DNA of 64,000 nt, taken from positions 2,108,001 to 2,172,000 of the forward strand of contig NZ_VMHP01000001.1 of NCBI RefSeq assembly GCF_008795985.1, given 5' to 3'. The stretch comes from Marinobacter halotolerans. GTDB taxonomy: Bacteria > Pseudomonadota > Gammaproteobacteria > Pseudomonadales > Oleiphilaceae. Every line of letters begins with the position of its first letter. The stretch's first letter is position 1. The position numbers and the translations under genes are program-made. Shown here in pieces: positions 16,312-24,371 of this stretch. The notes beneath the pieces were generated by a model, which worked only from the letters and a program-made list of their open reading frames with translations, had not been told where the DNA came from and ran no database searches.

Positions 16312-17110
16312 GTCGCGGGCGATGAGTTTCTCGACAGTGATGCTGGTGCTGGGCCTGCTGTTCCTCTACGTGCCCATGTTGGTGCTGATCGTCTATTCCT
16401 TCAATGCCTCACGGCTGGTGTCGGTATGGGCGGGGTTTTCCACTCATTGGTACGGCGAGCTGTTTCGGGACCAGCAGATTCTCTCGGCGGTGTGGATGAG
16501 CCTGAGAATTGCCTTCTACTCCGCCAGCATGGCGGTGTGCCTGGGCACCCTGTGTGCCTTTATCATGACCCGCTTCAAACGCATTCGCGGTCGTACTCTA
16601 CTTTCCAGCATGATCAGCATGCCGCTGGTGATGCCGGAGGTTATCACCGGACTGTCTCTGTTGCTTCTGTTCGTGCAGATGGCACAGACCATTGGCTGGC
16701 CTGTGGATCGCGGTATGGCCACCATCTGGATTGCCCACACCACCTTCTGCAGCGCCTATGTGGCCGTGGTGGTCAGCGCCCGCCTGCGGGAAGTGGACCG
16801 CTCCCTTGAGGAGGCGGCTATGGACCTGGGCTGCACTCCCCTGAAGACCTTTTTCGTAATTACTCTGCCGGTTATCGCACCGGCGCTGGTGTCCGGCTGG
16901 TTGCTTGCGTTCACCCTGTCTCTGGATGACCTGGTGATCGCCAGCTTTGTTTCCGGCCCCGGAGCAACAACACTGCCCATGGTGGTGTTCTCGTCCGTGC
17001 GTATGGGTGTGTCGCCGGAAATCAACGCTCTGGCTGCGCTGATTATCCTGGCGGTCTCGCTGATCGCTTTTGTCGCCTGGTATCTGATGCGACGAAACGA
17101 GCAGCGATAA
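16304..17110 (+). CDS. potI: Polyamine ABC transporter permease PotI-like
   Basis: The 268-residue second permease subunit has six membrane helices and an EAA loop (LEEAAMDLGCTPLKTFFVIT, near residue 165). The end of the protein is basic (RRNEQR), as expected on the cytoplasmic side. It starts inside the last codons of potH (8-bp overlap), so translation is coupled. It ends the operon and converges on the acyl-CoA dehydrogenase gene 17 bp away; no clear intrinsic terminator lies between them. Confidence 0.92.
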   Translation: MVKSRAMSFSTVMLVLGLLFLYVPMLVLIVYSFNASRLVSVWAGFSTHWYGELFRDQQILSAVWMSLRIAFYSASMAVCLGTLCAFIMTRFKRIRGRTLLSSMISMPLVMPEVITGLSLLLLFVQMAQTIGWPVDRGMATIWIAHTTFCSAYVAVVVSARLREVDRSLEEAAMDLGCTPLKTFFVITLPVIAPALVSGWLLAFTLSLDDLVIASFVSGPGATTLPMVVFSSVRMGVSPEINALAALIILAVSLIAFVAWYLMRRNEQR

Positions 17111-17127
17111 ACCGCCCCCACCTGTGT

Positions 17128-18903
17128 TTATGCAACCCAGTGATCGTCACCCAGATCCATCATCGAGGCCTTGCCGGAATCGATATCGCTATTGAGCTGT
17201 TCGATTTCCGGGAGCACCTTTTCGAAGTAAAAGCGCGCCGAAATCAGCTTTGCTTCCAGCAACGGCTTGTTGCCCTCGCCCTTGTCAAGCTGTGCCTGGG
17301 CAACGCCCGCCATGCGCGACCAGAGGTAGCCGATCACCGTCAGGGCCATCAGGCGCAGGTAAGGTGTTGCCGCCGCACCTGCCTGTTCCGGATCTTTCGG
17401 GGCGTTTTGGGCGATCCACATGGTGGCGGACTCCAGGGCCTTCACTGCGCCCTTGAGCTCTTCGCGATGGGGCGCTTCCGGGTTGTCCTTCAGGTAGCCG
17501 GTCAGCTCGCCAAACAGCGTGCGCACCAGCTGGCCGCCCTTAAGGCTGAGCTTGCGTCCTACCAGGTCCATGGCCTGGATGCCGTTAGTGCCTTCGTAGA
17601 TGCGGGCAATACGGCCATCACGAACCAGCTGCTCCAGCGGCCAGTCGGTGGTGAAGCCGGAGCCACCCAGTACCTGCAGGCCAAGGTCTGCGTTCTTATA
17701 GCCTTCGTCGGTGAGGAAGGCCTTGACCACCGGCGTCAGCAGCTGAACCAGGTCGTCGGATGATTCCCGAACCGCCTCATCCGGGTGGGCAACCGACAGA
17801 TCAAGCTTCTGGCCTGCAAAGAGCGCAAGGGCACGCATGCCTTCGTTCAACACTTTCTGACGCATCAGCATGCGGCGAACATCGGGGTGCACGAGGATCG
17901 AGTCGGCAGGACCGTCGGGATTTTTTGGGCCGCTCAGTGAACGGCTCTGCAGGCGTTCGCGGGCAAAGCCGAGGCTTTCCTGGTAAGCCATTTCCGCCAG
18001 TCCCAGTCCTTGCATGCCCACCATCAGGCGGGCTTCGTTCATCATGGTGAACATCGCCCGCATACCGTCGTTCGGCTCGCCGACAAGCCAGCCTTTGGCG
18101 CCCTCGAAGTTCATGACGCAGGTGGCGGAGCCCTTGATGCCCATCTTGTGTTCGAGGCCGCCACAGAAAGCCGGGTTGCGCTCACCGCTGTCCGGCAGCA
18201 CTTTTGGCACTACGAACAGGGAAATACCCTTGGTGGTGTCCGGTGCGCCCGGCAGCTTGGCCAGCACCAGGTGCACAATGTTGTCGACCAGGTCGTGCTC
18301 GCCACCGGTAATCCAGATCTTGGTGCCTTCGATGGCGTAAGAGCCGTCATCATTAGGTGTGGCCTTGGTGCGGATCATGCCCAGGTCGGTGCCGCACTGG
18401 GGTTCGGTCAGGCACATGGTGCCGGTCCACTCGCCGGAAATCAGCTTTTCCAGGTAGATGTTTTTAAGTTCGTCGGATCCGTGGGAATACAGCGCACTGA
18501 TGGCCCCGTGGGTCAAACCCGGGTACATACCCAGCGACAGGTTTGTGGAACACATCATTTCATCTACCACAAACTTCAGGGTGTGGGGCAGACCCTGACC
18601 GCCGTACTCAAGGGGCGCGTCCAGAGCCGTCCAGCCGCCTTCCACAAACTTCGCATAGGCTTCCTTGAACCCGTCCGGGGTGGTGACGTCGTGGGTTTCC
18701 GGGTTGTACTGGCAGCCCTGCTGGTCGCCAATCTTGTTGGTGGGCTGAATCACCTCGGACGCCAGCTTTCCGGCTTCTTCGATCACCGCGGTGATCAGAT
18801 CCGGTGTCGCATCGGCGTATTTCTCCAGTTCGTGGAGCTTGTCGACGCCCAGTACGTCGAACAACAGAAAGCTGAGATCATTAGCCGGAGCCTGATATTG
18901 CAT
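17128..18903 (-). CDS. Long acyl-CoA dehydrogenase, DmdC-like subfamily
   Basis: The 591-residue flavoprotein is longer than standard acyl-CoA dehydrogenases. It has an N-terminal extension (1-35), the usual N, middle and C domains (MCLTEPQCGTDLGM near residue 160 and GTNGIQAMDLVGRKL near 435), and an extra C-terminal helical domain (about 465-590). This architecture is shared by DmdC (3-methylmercaptopropionyl-CoA dehydrogenase) and by medium/long-chain fatty acyl-CoA dehydrogenases of Pseudomonas and Marinobacter. With no other dmd genes nearby, a beta-oxidation role is more likely. The start at 18903 has GAGGAGAG before it. A near-perfect palindrome 54 bp upstream resembles PsrA operators. 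Confidence 0.88.
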   Translation of the reverse strand: MQYQAPANDLSFLLFDVLGVDKLHELEKYADATPDLITAVIEEAGKLASEVIQPTNKIGDQQGCQYNPETHDVTTPDGFKEAYAKFVEGGWTALDAPLEYGGQGLPHTLKFVVDEMMCSTNLSLGMYPGLTHGAISALYSHGSDELKNIYLEKLISGEWTGTMCLTEPQCGTDLGMIRTKATPNDDGSYAIEGTKIWITGGEHDLVDNIVHLVLAKLPGAPDTTKGISLFVVPKVLPDSGERNPAFCGGLEHKMGIKGSATCVMNFEGAKGWLVGEPNDGMRAMFTMMNEARLMVGMQGLGLAEMAYQESLGFARERLQSRSLSGPKNPDGPADSILVHPDVRRMLMRQKVLNEGMRALALFAGQKLDLSVAHPDEAVRESSDDLVQLLTPVVKAFLTDEGYKNADLGLQVLGGSGFTTDWPLEQLVRDGRIARIYEGTNGIQAMDLVGRKLSLKGGQLVRTLFGELTGYLKDNPEAPHREELKGAVKALESATMWIAQNAPKDPEQAGAAATPYLRLMALTVIGYLWSRMAGVAQAQLDKGEGNKPLLEAKLISARFYFEKVLPEIEQLNSDIDSGKASMMDLGDDHWVA

Positions 18904-18956
18904 GGAAGTCTCTCCTCAAACCGTCTTGCTGGTGGAAATACACCTGTTAATTACTC

Positions 18957-18980
18957 CAATTCATACGGCCGTTTGAATTG
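18957..18980. promoter_or_regulatory. 24-bp near-perfect palindrome, PsrA/FadR-like operator
   Basis: The left half reads CAATTCATACGG, and the right half is its reverse complement at 11 of 12 positions. The core follows the pattern TTCAnAC, four bases, GTTTGAA. That agrees with the published PsrA consensus (C/G)AAAC-N2-4-GTTTG/C except for one base in the left arm. It lies between the divergent acyl-CoA dehydrogenase and short-chain dehydrogenase genes. Control by a fatty-acid-responsive TetR protein is inferred. Confidence 0.55.
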
Positions 18981-19055
18981 TTTGGTTCACCAGAAAACAG
19001 TCCTTCTGAAAATTTTTTCGTACTGAATACAGGATCTTTCGAAGGAGAGCGTTGA

Positions 19056-19799
19056 ATGAAGCATATTCTGATTGCCGGGGTGTCCGGTGCTATCGGGCAT
19101 GCACTGGCGGAGCATTATCTGGCGCAGGACGAGAGCCTGAAGGTTATCGGGCTCTGCCGTGATCCCTCGACCGTCAAATTTCACTCGGAATATAAGGGCC
19201 GGGTGCATCTGCTTCCCTGGGATGCCGCTGGCTCGACGGATTCCACGGAAATTGCATTCGATCTGGAGACAGTTCTTTCGAAGGACGAGGGTCTTGACGG
19301 GGTAATATACGCAGCCGGTTTTTTGCACGGTGCGGGCATCGTGCCGGAGAAGCGGCTGGAGGATCTGAATGCGGAAGCTCTGGCTCACTCATTCGCGGTC
19401 AATGCCACGGGATTCGCGGTGCTGATGCGGGCGGTCGCGCCCTGGTTGCGGCATCGGGGTTTCAAAACCGTCGTGGCGATCTCCGCCAAGGTGGGGTCGA
19501 TTACCGATAACGGGTTTGGTGGCTGGTACGCCTATCGCAGTTCAAAGGCAGCGCTGAACATGCTGGTTCGTAATTTCTCTATTGAACTGCCCAGAAAGTG
19601 CCGGCCGCTGGCCTGTGTAGCCGTCCACCCGGGTACCACCCTGTCGCCTCTGAGCGAGCCCTTTTCCCGATCTCTGGCGCAGCTAACGGTGCATGAACCG
19701 GCGGACACCGCAAGAAACATCGCGTCCGTTATTGATGGCCTGACCCAGGACAACAACGGTCAGTTCCTGAGCTGGGACGGTTCAAGGATTCCCTGGTAA
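19056..19799 (+). CDS. Short-chain dehydrogenase/reductase, C-factor-like
   Basis: The 247-residue Rossmann protein has an N-terminal GVSGAIGHALAEHYL nucleotide loop and an active-site YRSSK motif (Tyr-x3-Lys, near residue 160) with a preceding Ser (AISAKVGSI). The overall pattern, including FAVNATGFAVLMRAVAPWL, resembles the CsgA/C-factor-like SDR group. Substrate and cofactor are not predictable. The start has AAGGAG 9 bp upstream. It is divergent from the acyl-CoA dehydrogenase gene with the palindrome between them, which suggests joint control and perhaps a role in fatty acid or alcohol metabolism. Confidence 0.85.
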   Translation: MKHILIAGVSGAIGHALAEHYLAQDESLKVIGLCRDPSTVKFHSEYKGRVHLLPWDAAGSTDSTEIAFDLETVLSKDEGLDGVIYAAGFLHGAGIVPEKRLEDLNAEALAHSFAVNATGFAVLMRAVAPWLRHRGFKTVVAISAKVGSITDNGFGGWYAYRSSKAALNMLVRNFSIELPRKCRPLACVAVHPGTTLSPLSEPFSRSLAQLTVHEPADTARNIASVIDGLTQDNNGQFLSWDGSRIPW

Positions 19800-19830
19800 A
19801 ACGTGGGATTGAGGAGAATGCAGGGCCCAT

Positions 19831-19855
19831 AAAAAAGGCCGGGACAAACCCGGCC
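19831..19855 (-). terminator. Rho-independent terminator downstream of chrR
   Basis: A 7-bp stem (GGCCGGG / CCCGGCC) with a 5-base loop has its T run on the minus strand, 24 bp after the anti-sigma factor stop. Confidence 0.8.
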
Positions 19856-19878
19856 TGAAAATCCAACGCCTGAATCGA

Positions 19879-20532
19879 TCAGCGAATGAAGGGGTTGAGC
19901 ATCCGGCTGAATGTTCCAGTCAGTTTCACAGGTGCGCTTAGCACCGACAGGGTAATACAGTCTTCACATCCCACTGCTACAGGTTTGTGGTCGTCTTCCT
20001 GGTTCAGAACCACAAAGTCCCACTGGTTGAATACGCCCTTCTGGTCGGCGAACGCGCCCTGAAGCACGATGGTCGTTTCCTCGCCCCGGTGGGTATGCGA
20101 CGGGGCCTTGCCTCCGGCTGCCAGCTTCTGGAGAACAACCTGTTCTCTCTGACCCGGAAAGCGGTCGGTAATGTCCAGTACGCTGACGTCGCCCAGTTGT
20201 CGTTTCCACGGCAGACTGTCCAGATCGTCGCCGAGCAATTTCACCAGAGGGCTGACCCGCCGGTTGCTCTTGGCGGCCGTGCTGACCTGCTGGCCCGACT
20301 CGTCCGCGTCGTTGTCGATACGGGAAAGGATGGAATCAAACATGTCTGAAGACACTTCGGTCTGGGGCTGGCTTTCCATCATCACGGCGCCCAGGCTGTC
20401 GAGAGTATCAACACGACTGCGGCAATCAGCGCACTGGTCCAGGTGAAGCCGAATGCACAGGGCATGGGGTTCGCTCAGGTTGCCCGCGCTGAATTCCATC
20501 AGAGTAATCGTATCGGGGTGGTGCGAATTCAT
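19879..20532 (-). CDS. chrR: ChrR-type zinc anti-sigma factor with cupin domain
   Basis: The 217-residue protein has an N-terminal anti-sigma domain with the zinc motif HLDQCADC (H-x3-C-x2-C, about 29-36). A C-terminal cupin fold (about 110-205) carries SHTHRGEETTIVLQG and a later His-Lys-Pro stretch as likely metal ligands. ChrR of Rhodobacter sphaeroides binds its ECF sigma factor and releases it on singlet-oxygen or organic peroxide stress. The gene overlaps the upstream sigma factor gene by 4 bp (ATGA), the standard sigma/anti-sigma pairing. A terminator follows. The inducing signal in this organism is inferred from the family. Confidence 0.88.
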   Translation of the reverse strand: MNSHHPDTITLMEFSAGNLSEPHALCIRLHLDQCADCRSRVDTLDSLGAVMMESQPQTEVSSDMFDSILSRIDNDADESGQQVSTAAKSNRRVSPLVKLLGDDLDSLPWKRQLGDVSVLDITDRFPGQREQVVLQKLAAGGKAPSHTHRGEETTIVLQGAFADQKGVFNQWDFVVLNQEDDHKPVAVGCEDCITLSVLSAPVKLTGTFSRMLNPFIR

Positions 20533-21176
20533 ACGTTTTGGTCCTGCAAAATCACTTTTAGCTTGTTCAATGCCAGGCGAACCCGGCTCTTTACCGTTCC
20601 CAGTGGGATGTTCAGCTCATCTGCCACCATCTGGTGGGACTTGCTTTCCATATAGACCTTGGCAATGACCGTGATCTGCTCCTCTGGAAGATGCTTCAGA
20701 GAGTCGCGAACCCGACGCTCGGACATCAACCGGTGAAGCGAAGTCACTGGTTCATTTTCATGCTCGCCAGGAATCTGCCAGAGGTCCTCGGTTTCCACGG
20801 GCATCTCAGCACTGGTTCGTTGCATCTTGCGCAGCATATCGATGCGCTGGTTCCGGGCAATCGTGAAAATCCAGGTTGATGCTGCTGCCTTCTTCCAGTC
20901 GTAAAGGCACGACCGGCGCCAGATTGAAACGAACACTTCCTGCACGAGTTCTTCGGCATGGTTGGCCATGCCGTTAGCCATCGCATAGTACTTGATCTGT
21001 GGGCCAAAATGCTGGAACAGGGCGTGATACGCCTCACGGTCCTGGTGCTTGCCCACTTTCTCCAGCAACTGGCTCCAGGGGTCTTTCCGGCCCTCGGCTC
21101 TTGCTGGTTTTTTATCCAGTGTGGTCACCGGACGCTCCTTGACTGTTGCATGGCTTTGAATTGTCTTGTTCATCAT
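20529..21176 (-). CDS. ECF RNA polymerase sigma factor, ChrR-linked (ECF11/RpoE-like)
   Basis: The product is 215 residues from the ATG at 21176, with a second ATG three bases on. Region 2 is visible as HFGPQIKYYAMANGM...EELVQEVFVSIWR and ASTWIFTIARNQRIDMLRK; region 4 as LPEEQITVIAKVYMESKSH with the helix-turn-helix IPLGTVKSRVRLALNKL. A longer frame reaches a GTG at 21251, but it has no RBS and runs through a palindrome that looks like promoter DNA. The gene overlaps chrR by 4 bp. It would direct a photo-oxidative or peroxide stress regulon, by analogy with Rhodobacter RpoE. Confidence 0.85.
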   Translation of the reverse strand: MMNKTIQSHATVKERPVTTLDKKPARAEGRKDPWSQLLEKVGKHQDREAYHALFQHFGPQIKYYAMANGMANHAEELVQEVFVSIWRRSCLYDWKKAAASTWIFTIARNQRIDMLRKMQRTSAEMPVETEDLWQIPGEHENEPVTSLHRLMSERRVRDSLKHLPEEQITVIAKVYMESKSHQMVADELNIPLGTVKSRVRLALNKLKVILQDQNV

Positions 21177-21231
21177 TCTATGCGCTCGTCCCGGATTTGT
21201 CAGTCTGACCGGTTTTACGCTGGCGCTACTA

Positions 21232-21249
21232 GACCGGATTTGCCCGGTC
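21232..21249. promoter_or_regulatory. Palindrome upstream of the ECF sigma gene
   Basis: GACCGG (21232-21237) and CCGGTC (21244-21249) form a perfect 6-bp inverted repeat over six bases. The 9-mer CCGGATTTG occurs here (21235-21243) and again at 21191-21199. The site lies 56-73 bp before the likely sigma start codon, between that gene and the speA stop. A regulatory role is inferred. Confidence 0.35.
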
Positions 21250-21297
21250 ACAAAAAATTACCATTCTGCCCGGGCCTGATGGCCCGCCATCCCAGCG

Positions 21298-23208
21298 CTA
21301 TTCTTCCAGGTAGGTATAGCCGTTCAGGCCGTTAGCCAGTTCTGCCAGAAGGGTCTGTTGGGTGTCACGGTCGAATTCGCTGACGGCAAACTTTCGTTCA
21401 TAGGCTGCAAGCAGCGCGGCGGGCTCGAAGTTCACATATTGCAGCACCTTTGCCACGGTATCGCCCTGTATGGGATCGCTGATGGTATAGCCCCCGGCCT
21501 CATTACCGCGCACGTCCACCGAGTGGGTATCGCCGAAGAGGTTGTGCATGTCTCCCAGGATCTCCTGGTAGGCGCCGGTCATGAAAAAACCCATTAAAAG
21601 AGGTTCCCCCGGTACGTCCGCCGGCATGGGCAGGGTGGTTTCGATGCCCTGGCCGTCCACATAGCGATCGATGCGACCGTCGGAATCACAGGTAATGTCC
21701 TGGATCACCGCGCGCCGGTTCAGCGGCCGGTGAAGACCGTTTATCGGCATGATGGGAAAGATCTGGTCAATGCCCCAAACGTCCGGCAGTGACTGGAAGA
21801 GCGAGAAATTGATAAACAGTTTCTCGGCCAGCTTTTCGTTGAGCTCGTCGATGATTTCCCGATGGGCCCGGTTTGAGGAATTCAGCTGCTTCTGGAGAGA
21901 CCGGCAGCAGGCTTTGTAGAGGGTTTCCGCCTGGGCCCGATCGGTCAGCGACAGAACCCCGTGGGCAAACTGGGCGTGCACATCCGCCATGGCGTGCAGG
22001 GTGTCATGGTAGATCTCCGCCAGTGAGCGGCGGTTGTGGCGGTCGGACAGGCTGTCCAGGTCCCGCTGCAACGAGTGTAGAGGCTCCGGTGAGCCGGCCT
22101 CCGGTCGTTGGGTCTGCTGGCGGTCCGGCACCTCGCGGTCGATCACATTGGTGATCAGCACAGAGTGGTGGGCGGTCAGCGCCCGACCGGACTCGCTGAT
22201 CAGGTTGGGGTGGGGAATATCTGCCCGGTCACATTCCGATTGCAGGATGTGAATTACGTTGTAGGCGTATTCCTGCACACTGTAGTTCATGGAGCAGCTG
22301 CTGCGGGAGCGGGTGCCTTCGTAATCCACGCCCAGGCCGCCACCGATATCCACGGTGCTGACCGGTGCGCCCAGGTGGCGCAGTTCGCTGTAGAACCGCG
22401 CGCATTCCCGCAGACCGGTCTGGATATCCCGGATGTTGGCGATCTGGGAGCCCAGGTGAAAGTGCAGCAACTGCAGGGACTCCAGGGCACCGGCGTCCCG
22501 AAGCGTATTGACCACATCCAGCACCTGGCTGGCGGACAGGCCGAACTTGGATTTCTCGCCGCCGGTATTCTGCCAGTTACCCTTGCCGATGGTGGCCAGC
22601 CGCGCCCTTACACCGATCAGCGGAGTAACCCCCAGATCCCGGGCTTCTTCAAGGATCAGCGGCAGTTCCGACTGCTTCTCCACGACGATGAAGACCCGGT
22701 GCCCCAGTTTTTGGCCGATCAGGGCCAGCCGGATATACTCCCGGTCCTTGTAACCGTTGCACACAATCACCGATCCGGGCTGGCGGGACAGCGCCAGCAC
22801 CACCATCAGTTCCGGCTTGCTGCCCGCTTCAAGGCCGATCTGGTTGTTACTGGCCGCCGGTTGTGCACTTAGAAGCTCTTCCACGACCCGGCGTTGCTGG
22901 TTGACCTTGATGGGATAAACCGCGGTGTAATGGCCCTGGTACTGCTGCTCGGCGGATACCCGGTTGAAGGCATCGCACAGGGTGTTGACCCGGTCATGAA
23001 GGATATCGGTGAAGCGCACCAGCACCGGCAGCTGGATGCCCCGGTCGGTCAGCGAATGGGCCAGCTCTGGCAGGCTGATGCTGTGCTTGCCGCGGCCCCG
23101 GTCCGGTCGAATCTGCACATCGCCGTCCTCGCTGACGCCGATGTATCCGTCGCTCCAGTGGGCGATGTTATACACCTCTTGGGCTGTGACTGTGCCGGAT
23201 TCGCTCAT
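21298..23208 (-). CDS. speA: Biosynthetic arginine decarboxylase
   Basis: The 636-residue PLP enzyme (fold-type III) matches SpeA in length (E. coli 658). The PLP lysine lies in the early YPIKVNQQRRVVEELL segment, the GLEAGSKPEL motif follows, and the barrel holds HFHLGSQIANI and DIGGGLGVDYEGT. It converts arginine to agmatine, the first step of the agmatine route to putrescine. No agmatine-processing genes are nearby, so they lie outside the window. It is divergent from speE (223 bp apart), grouping two polyamine synthesis enzymes around one regulatory region. Confidence 0.95.
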   Translation of the reverse strand: MSESGTVTAQEVYNIAHWSDGYIGVSEDGDVQIRPDRGRGKHSISLPELAHSLTDRGIQLPVLVRFTDILHDRVNTLCDAFNRVSAEQQYQGHYTAVYPIKVNQQRRVVEELLSAQPAASNNQIGLEAGSKPELMVVLALSRQPGSVIVCNGYKDREYIRLALIGQKLGHRVFIVVEKQSELPLILEEARDLGVTPLIGVRARLATIGKGNWQNTGGEKSKFGLSASQVLDVVNTLRDAGALESLQLLHFHLGSQIANIRDIQTGLRECARFYSELRHLGAPVSTVDIGGGLGVDYEGTRSRSSCSMNYSVQEYAYNVIHILQSECDRADIPHPNLISESGRALTAHHSVLITNVIDREVPDRQQTQRPEAGSPEPLHSLQRDLDSLSDRHNRRSLAEIYHDTLHAMADVHAQFAHGVLSLTDRAQAETLYKACCRSLQKQLNSSNRAHREIIDELNEKLAEKLFINFSLFQSLPDVWGIDQIFPIMPINGLHRPLNRRAVIQDITCDSDGRIDRYVDGQGIETTLPMPADVPGEPLLMGFFMTGAYQEILGDMHNLFGDTHSVDVRGNEAGGYTISDPIQGDTVAKVLQYVNFEPAALLAAYERKFAVSEFDRDTQQTLLAELANGLNGYTYLEE

Positions 23209-23334
23209 AATGCTTTTACCTGTTCTGTGGCCGGGCCGTTATTCGCCGGAAACTGGCGCTTATTGTAGGGATTCGGGGGCGTTGTCGAAAGAACTGTTGA
23301 ACCCGACCATACCTGCAAGATGGCAGATTTCCAC

Positions 23335-23358
23335 TGCCCGGAGCTTTAGCTGCGGGCA
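23335..23358 (+). other. Hairpin in the speE leader
   Basis: TGCCCG (23335-23340) pairs with CGGGCA (23353-23358), with an inner AGC/GCT helix and a TTTA loop. It lies 74 bp before the speE start and has no T run, so it is not a terminator. It could be a leader structure or a protein site. Confidence 0.3.
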
Positions 23359-23431
23359 CAGGGCACCTACAATACCGTGATCATTAAGAACGAGCATCGC
23401 TAACGCGCTCATCGCCTTTCGGAGAAATACC

Positions 23432-24313
23432 ATGACAGAACTGAACGACGGTTGGTTTACAGAGGTCTTCCAGGACCACGGAACGGCCTTTTCGCTCAAG
23501 GTGAAGAAAAAACTTCATGAGGAGCAGACCGGTTTCCAGAAACTGGAAATCTGGGAGACCGAGACCTTTGGCAACCTGATGGTTCTGGATGGCTGCGTGA
23601 TGCTCACCAGCCGCGATAATTTTCTTTACCACGAAATGATGACTCACCCTGCACTGTTTACCCACCGCGACCCCAGGAAAGTCGCCATCGTTGGTGGCGG
23701 TGACTGCGGCACTTTGAAAGAAGTCCTCAAGCATCCGGGGGTGGAGGAAGCCTGGCAGGTAGAGATCGACGAGCGGGTGACACGGGTGTCCGAGGAATAC
23801 TTCCCCGAATTGTGCGAATCCAACACCGACCCTCGGGCCAACTTCTTCTTTGGCGACGGTATCCAGTGGATACGGGACATTGCGCCGGACAGTCTCGATA
23901 TCATTATCATCGACAGTACTGACCCGGTTGGCCCCGCCGAAGGCCTGTTCGCCCTGGATTTCTATCGTGACTGCATGCTGGCCCTGCGGGACGGCGGCAT
24001 TATCGTGCAACAGAGCGAATCGCCCCTGCTACACACCAACACCATCATCAAGAACATCCATGATGATATGAAAAAGGCCGGATTCGACCATGTTCGTACG
24101 CTGCCGTTCCCTCAGCCGGTCTATCCAACAGGCTGGTGGAGCTGCACCATGGCTGGCAAGGAAAAGCCGGTGGTGTACTTCCGGGAGGAAGATGCGGACC
24201 AGCGCCCGTTTGTGACCCGTTATTACAATGCCGATATCCACCGGGGTGCACTGGCGATGCCGCAGTTTATGGTGGATGTGCTGGAAGACGAGGTTATGTC
24301 CAGCGAGCGTTGA
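23432..24313 (+). CDS. speE: Spermidine synthase
   Basis: The 293-residue protein is close to E. coli SpeE (288). An N-terminal beta domain (ETFGNLMVLDGCVMLTSRDNFLYHEMM) is followed by a Rossmann methyltransferase-like core with the decarboxylated-SAM loop GGGDCGTLKEVLKH (near residue 88). The catalytic Asp region is IIIDSTDPVGPAEGLF (near 160), where DSTDPVGP is the family signature. It transfers an aminopropyl group to putrescine. The ATG at 23432 has CGGAGA before it. An intrinsic terminator follows at 24327. Together with speA and potFGHI the region encodes both synthesis and uptake of polyamines. Confidence 0.95.
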   Translation: MTELNDGWFTEVFQDHGTAFSLKVKKKLHEEQTGFQKLEIWETETFGNLMVLDGCVMLTSRDNFLYHEMMTHPALFTHRDPRKVAIVGGGDCGTLKEVLKHPGVEEAWQVEIDERVTRVSEEYFPELCESNTDPRANFFFGDGIQWIRDIAPDSLDIIIIDSTDPVGPAEGLFALDFYRDCMLALRDGGIIVQQSESPLLHTNTIIKNIHDDMKKAGFDHVRTLPFPQPVYPTGWWSCTMAGKEKPVVYFREEDADQRPFVTRYYNADIHRGALAMPQFMVDVLEDEVMSSER

Positions 24314-24326
24314 AGAAGAAAAAAAA

Positions 24327-24352
24327 GGGGCGCCATCTGGCGCCCCTTTTTG
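24327..24352. terminator. Bidirectional rho-independent terminator between speE and amtB
   Basis: An 8-bp GC stem (GGGGCGCC / GGCGCCCC) with loop ATCT is flanked by an A run on the left and a T run on the right, so it can serve the convergent speE and amtB. Confidence 0.9.
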
Positions 24353-24371
24353 TTTGAGTAGTCAGCCGGTA

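Noticed and set aside
18010..19026. 338-residue plus-strand ORF
   Set aside because: It is antisense to the acyl-CoA dehydrogenase and crosses its promoter and the palindrome. No motif supports it.
21252..21297. Terminator downstream of speA
   Set aside because: CGGGCCATCAGGCCCG is a good hairpin, but the T run starts about 12 bp after it, too far for a standard intrinsic terminator.
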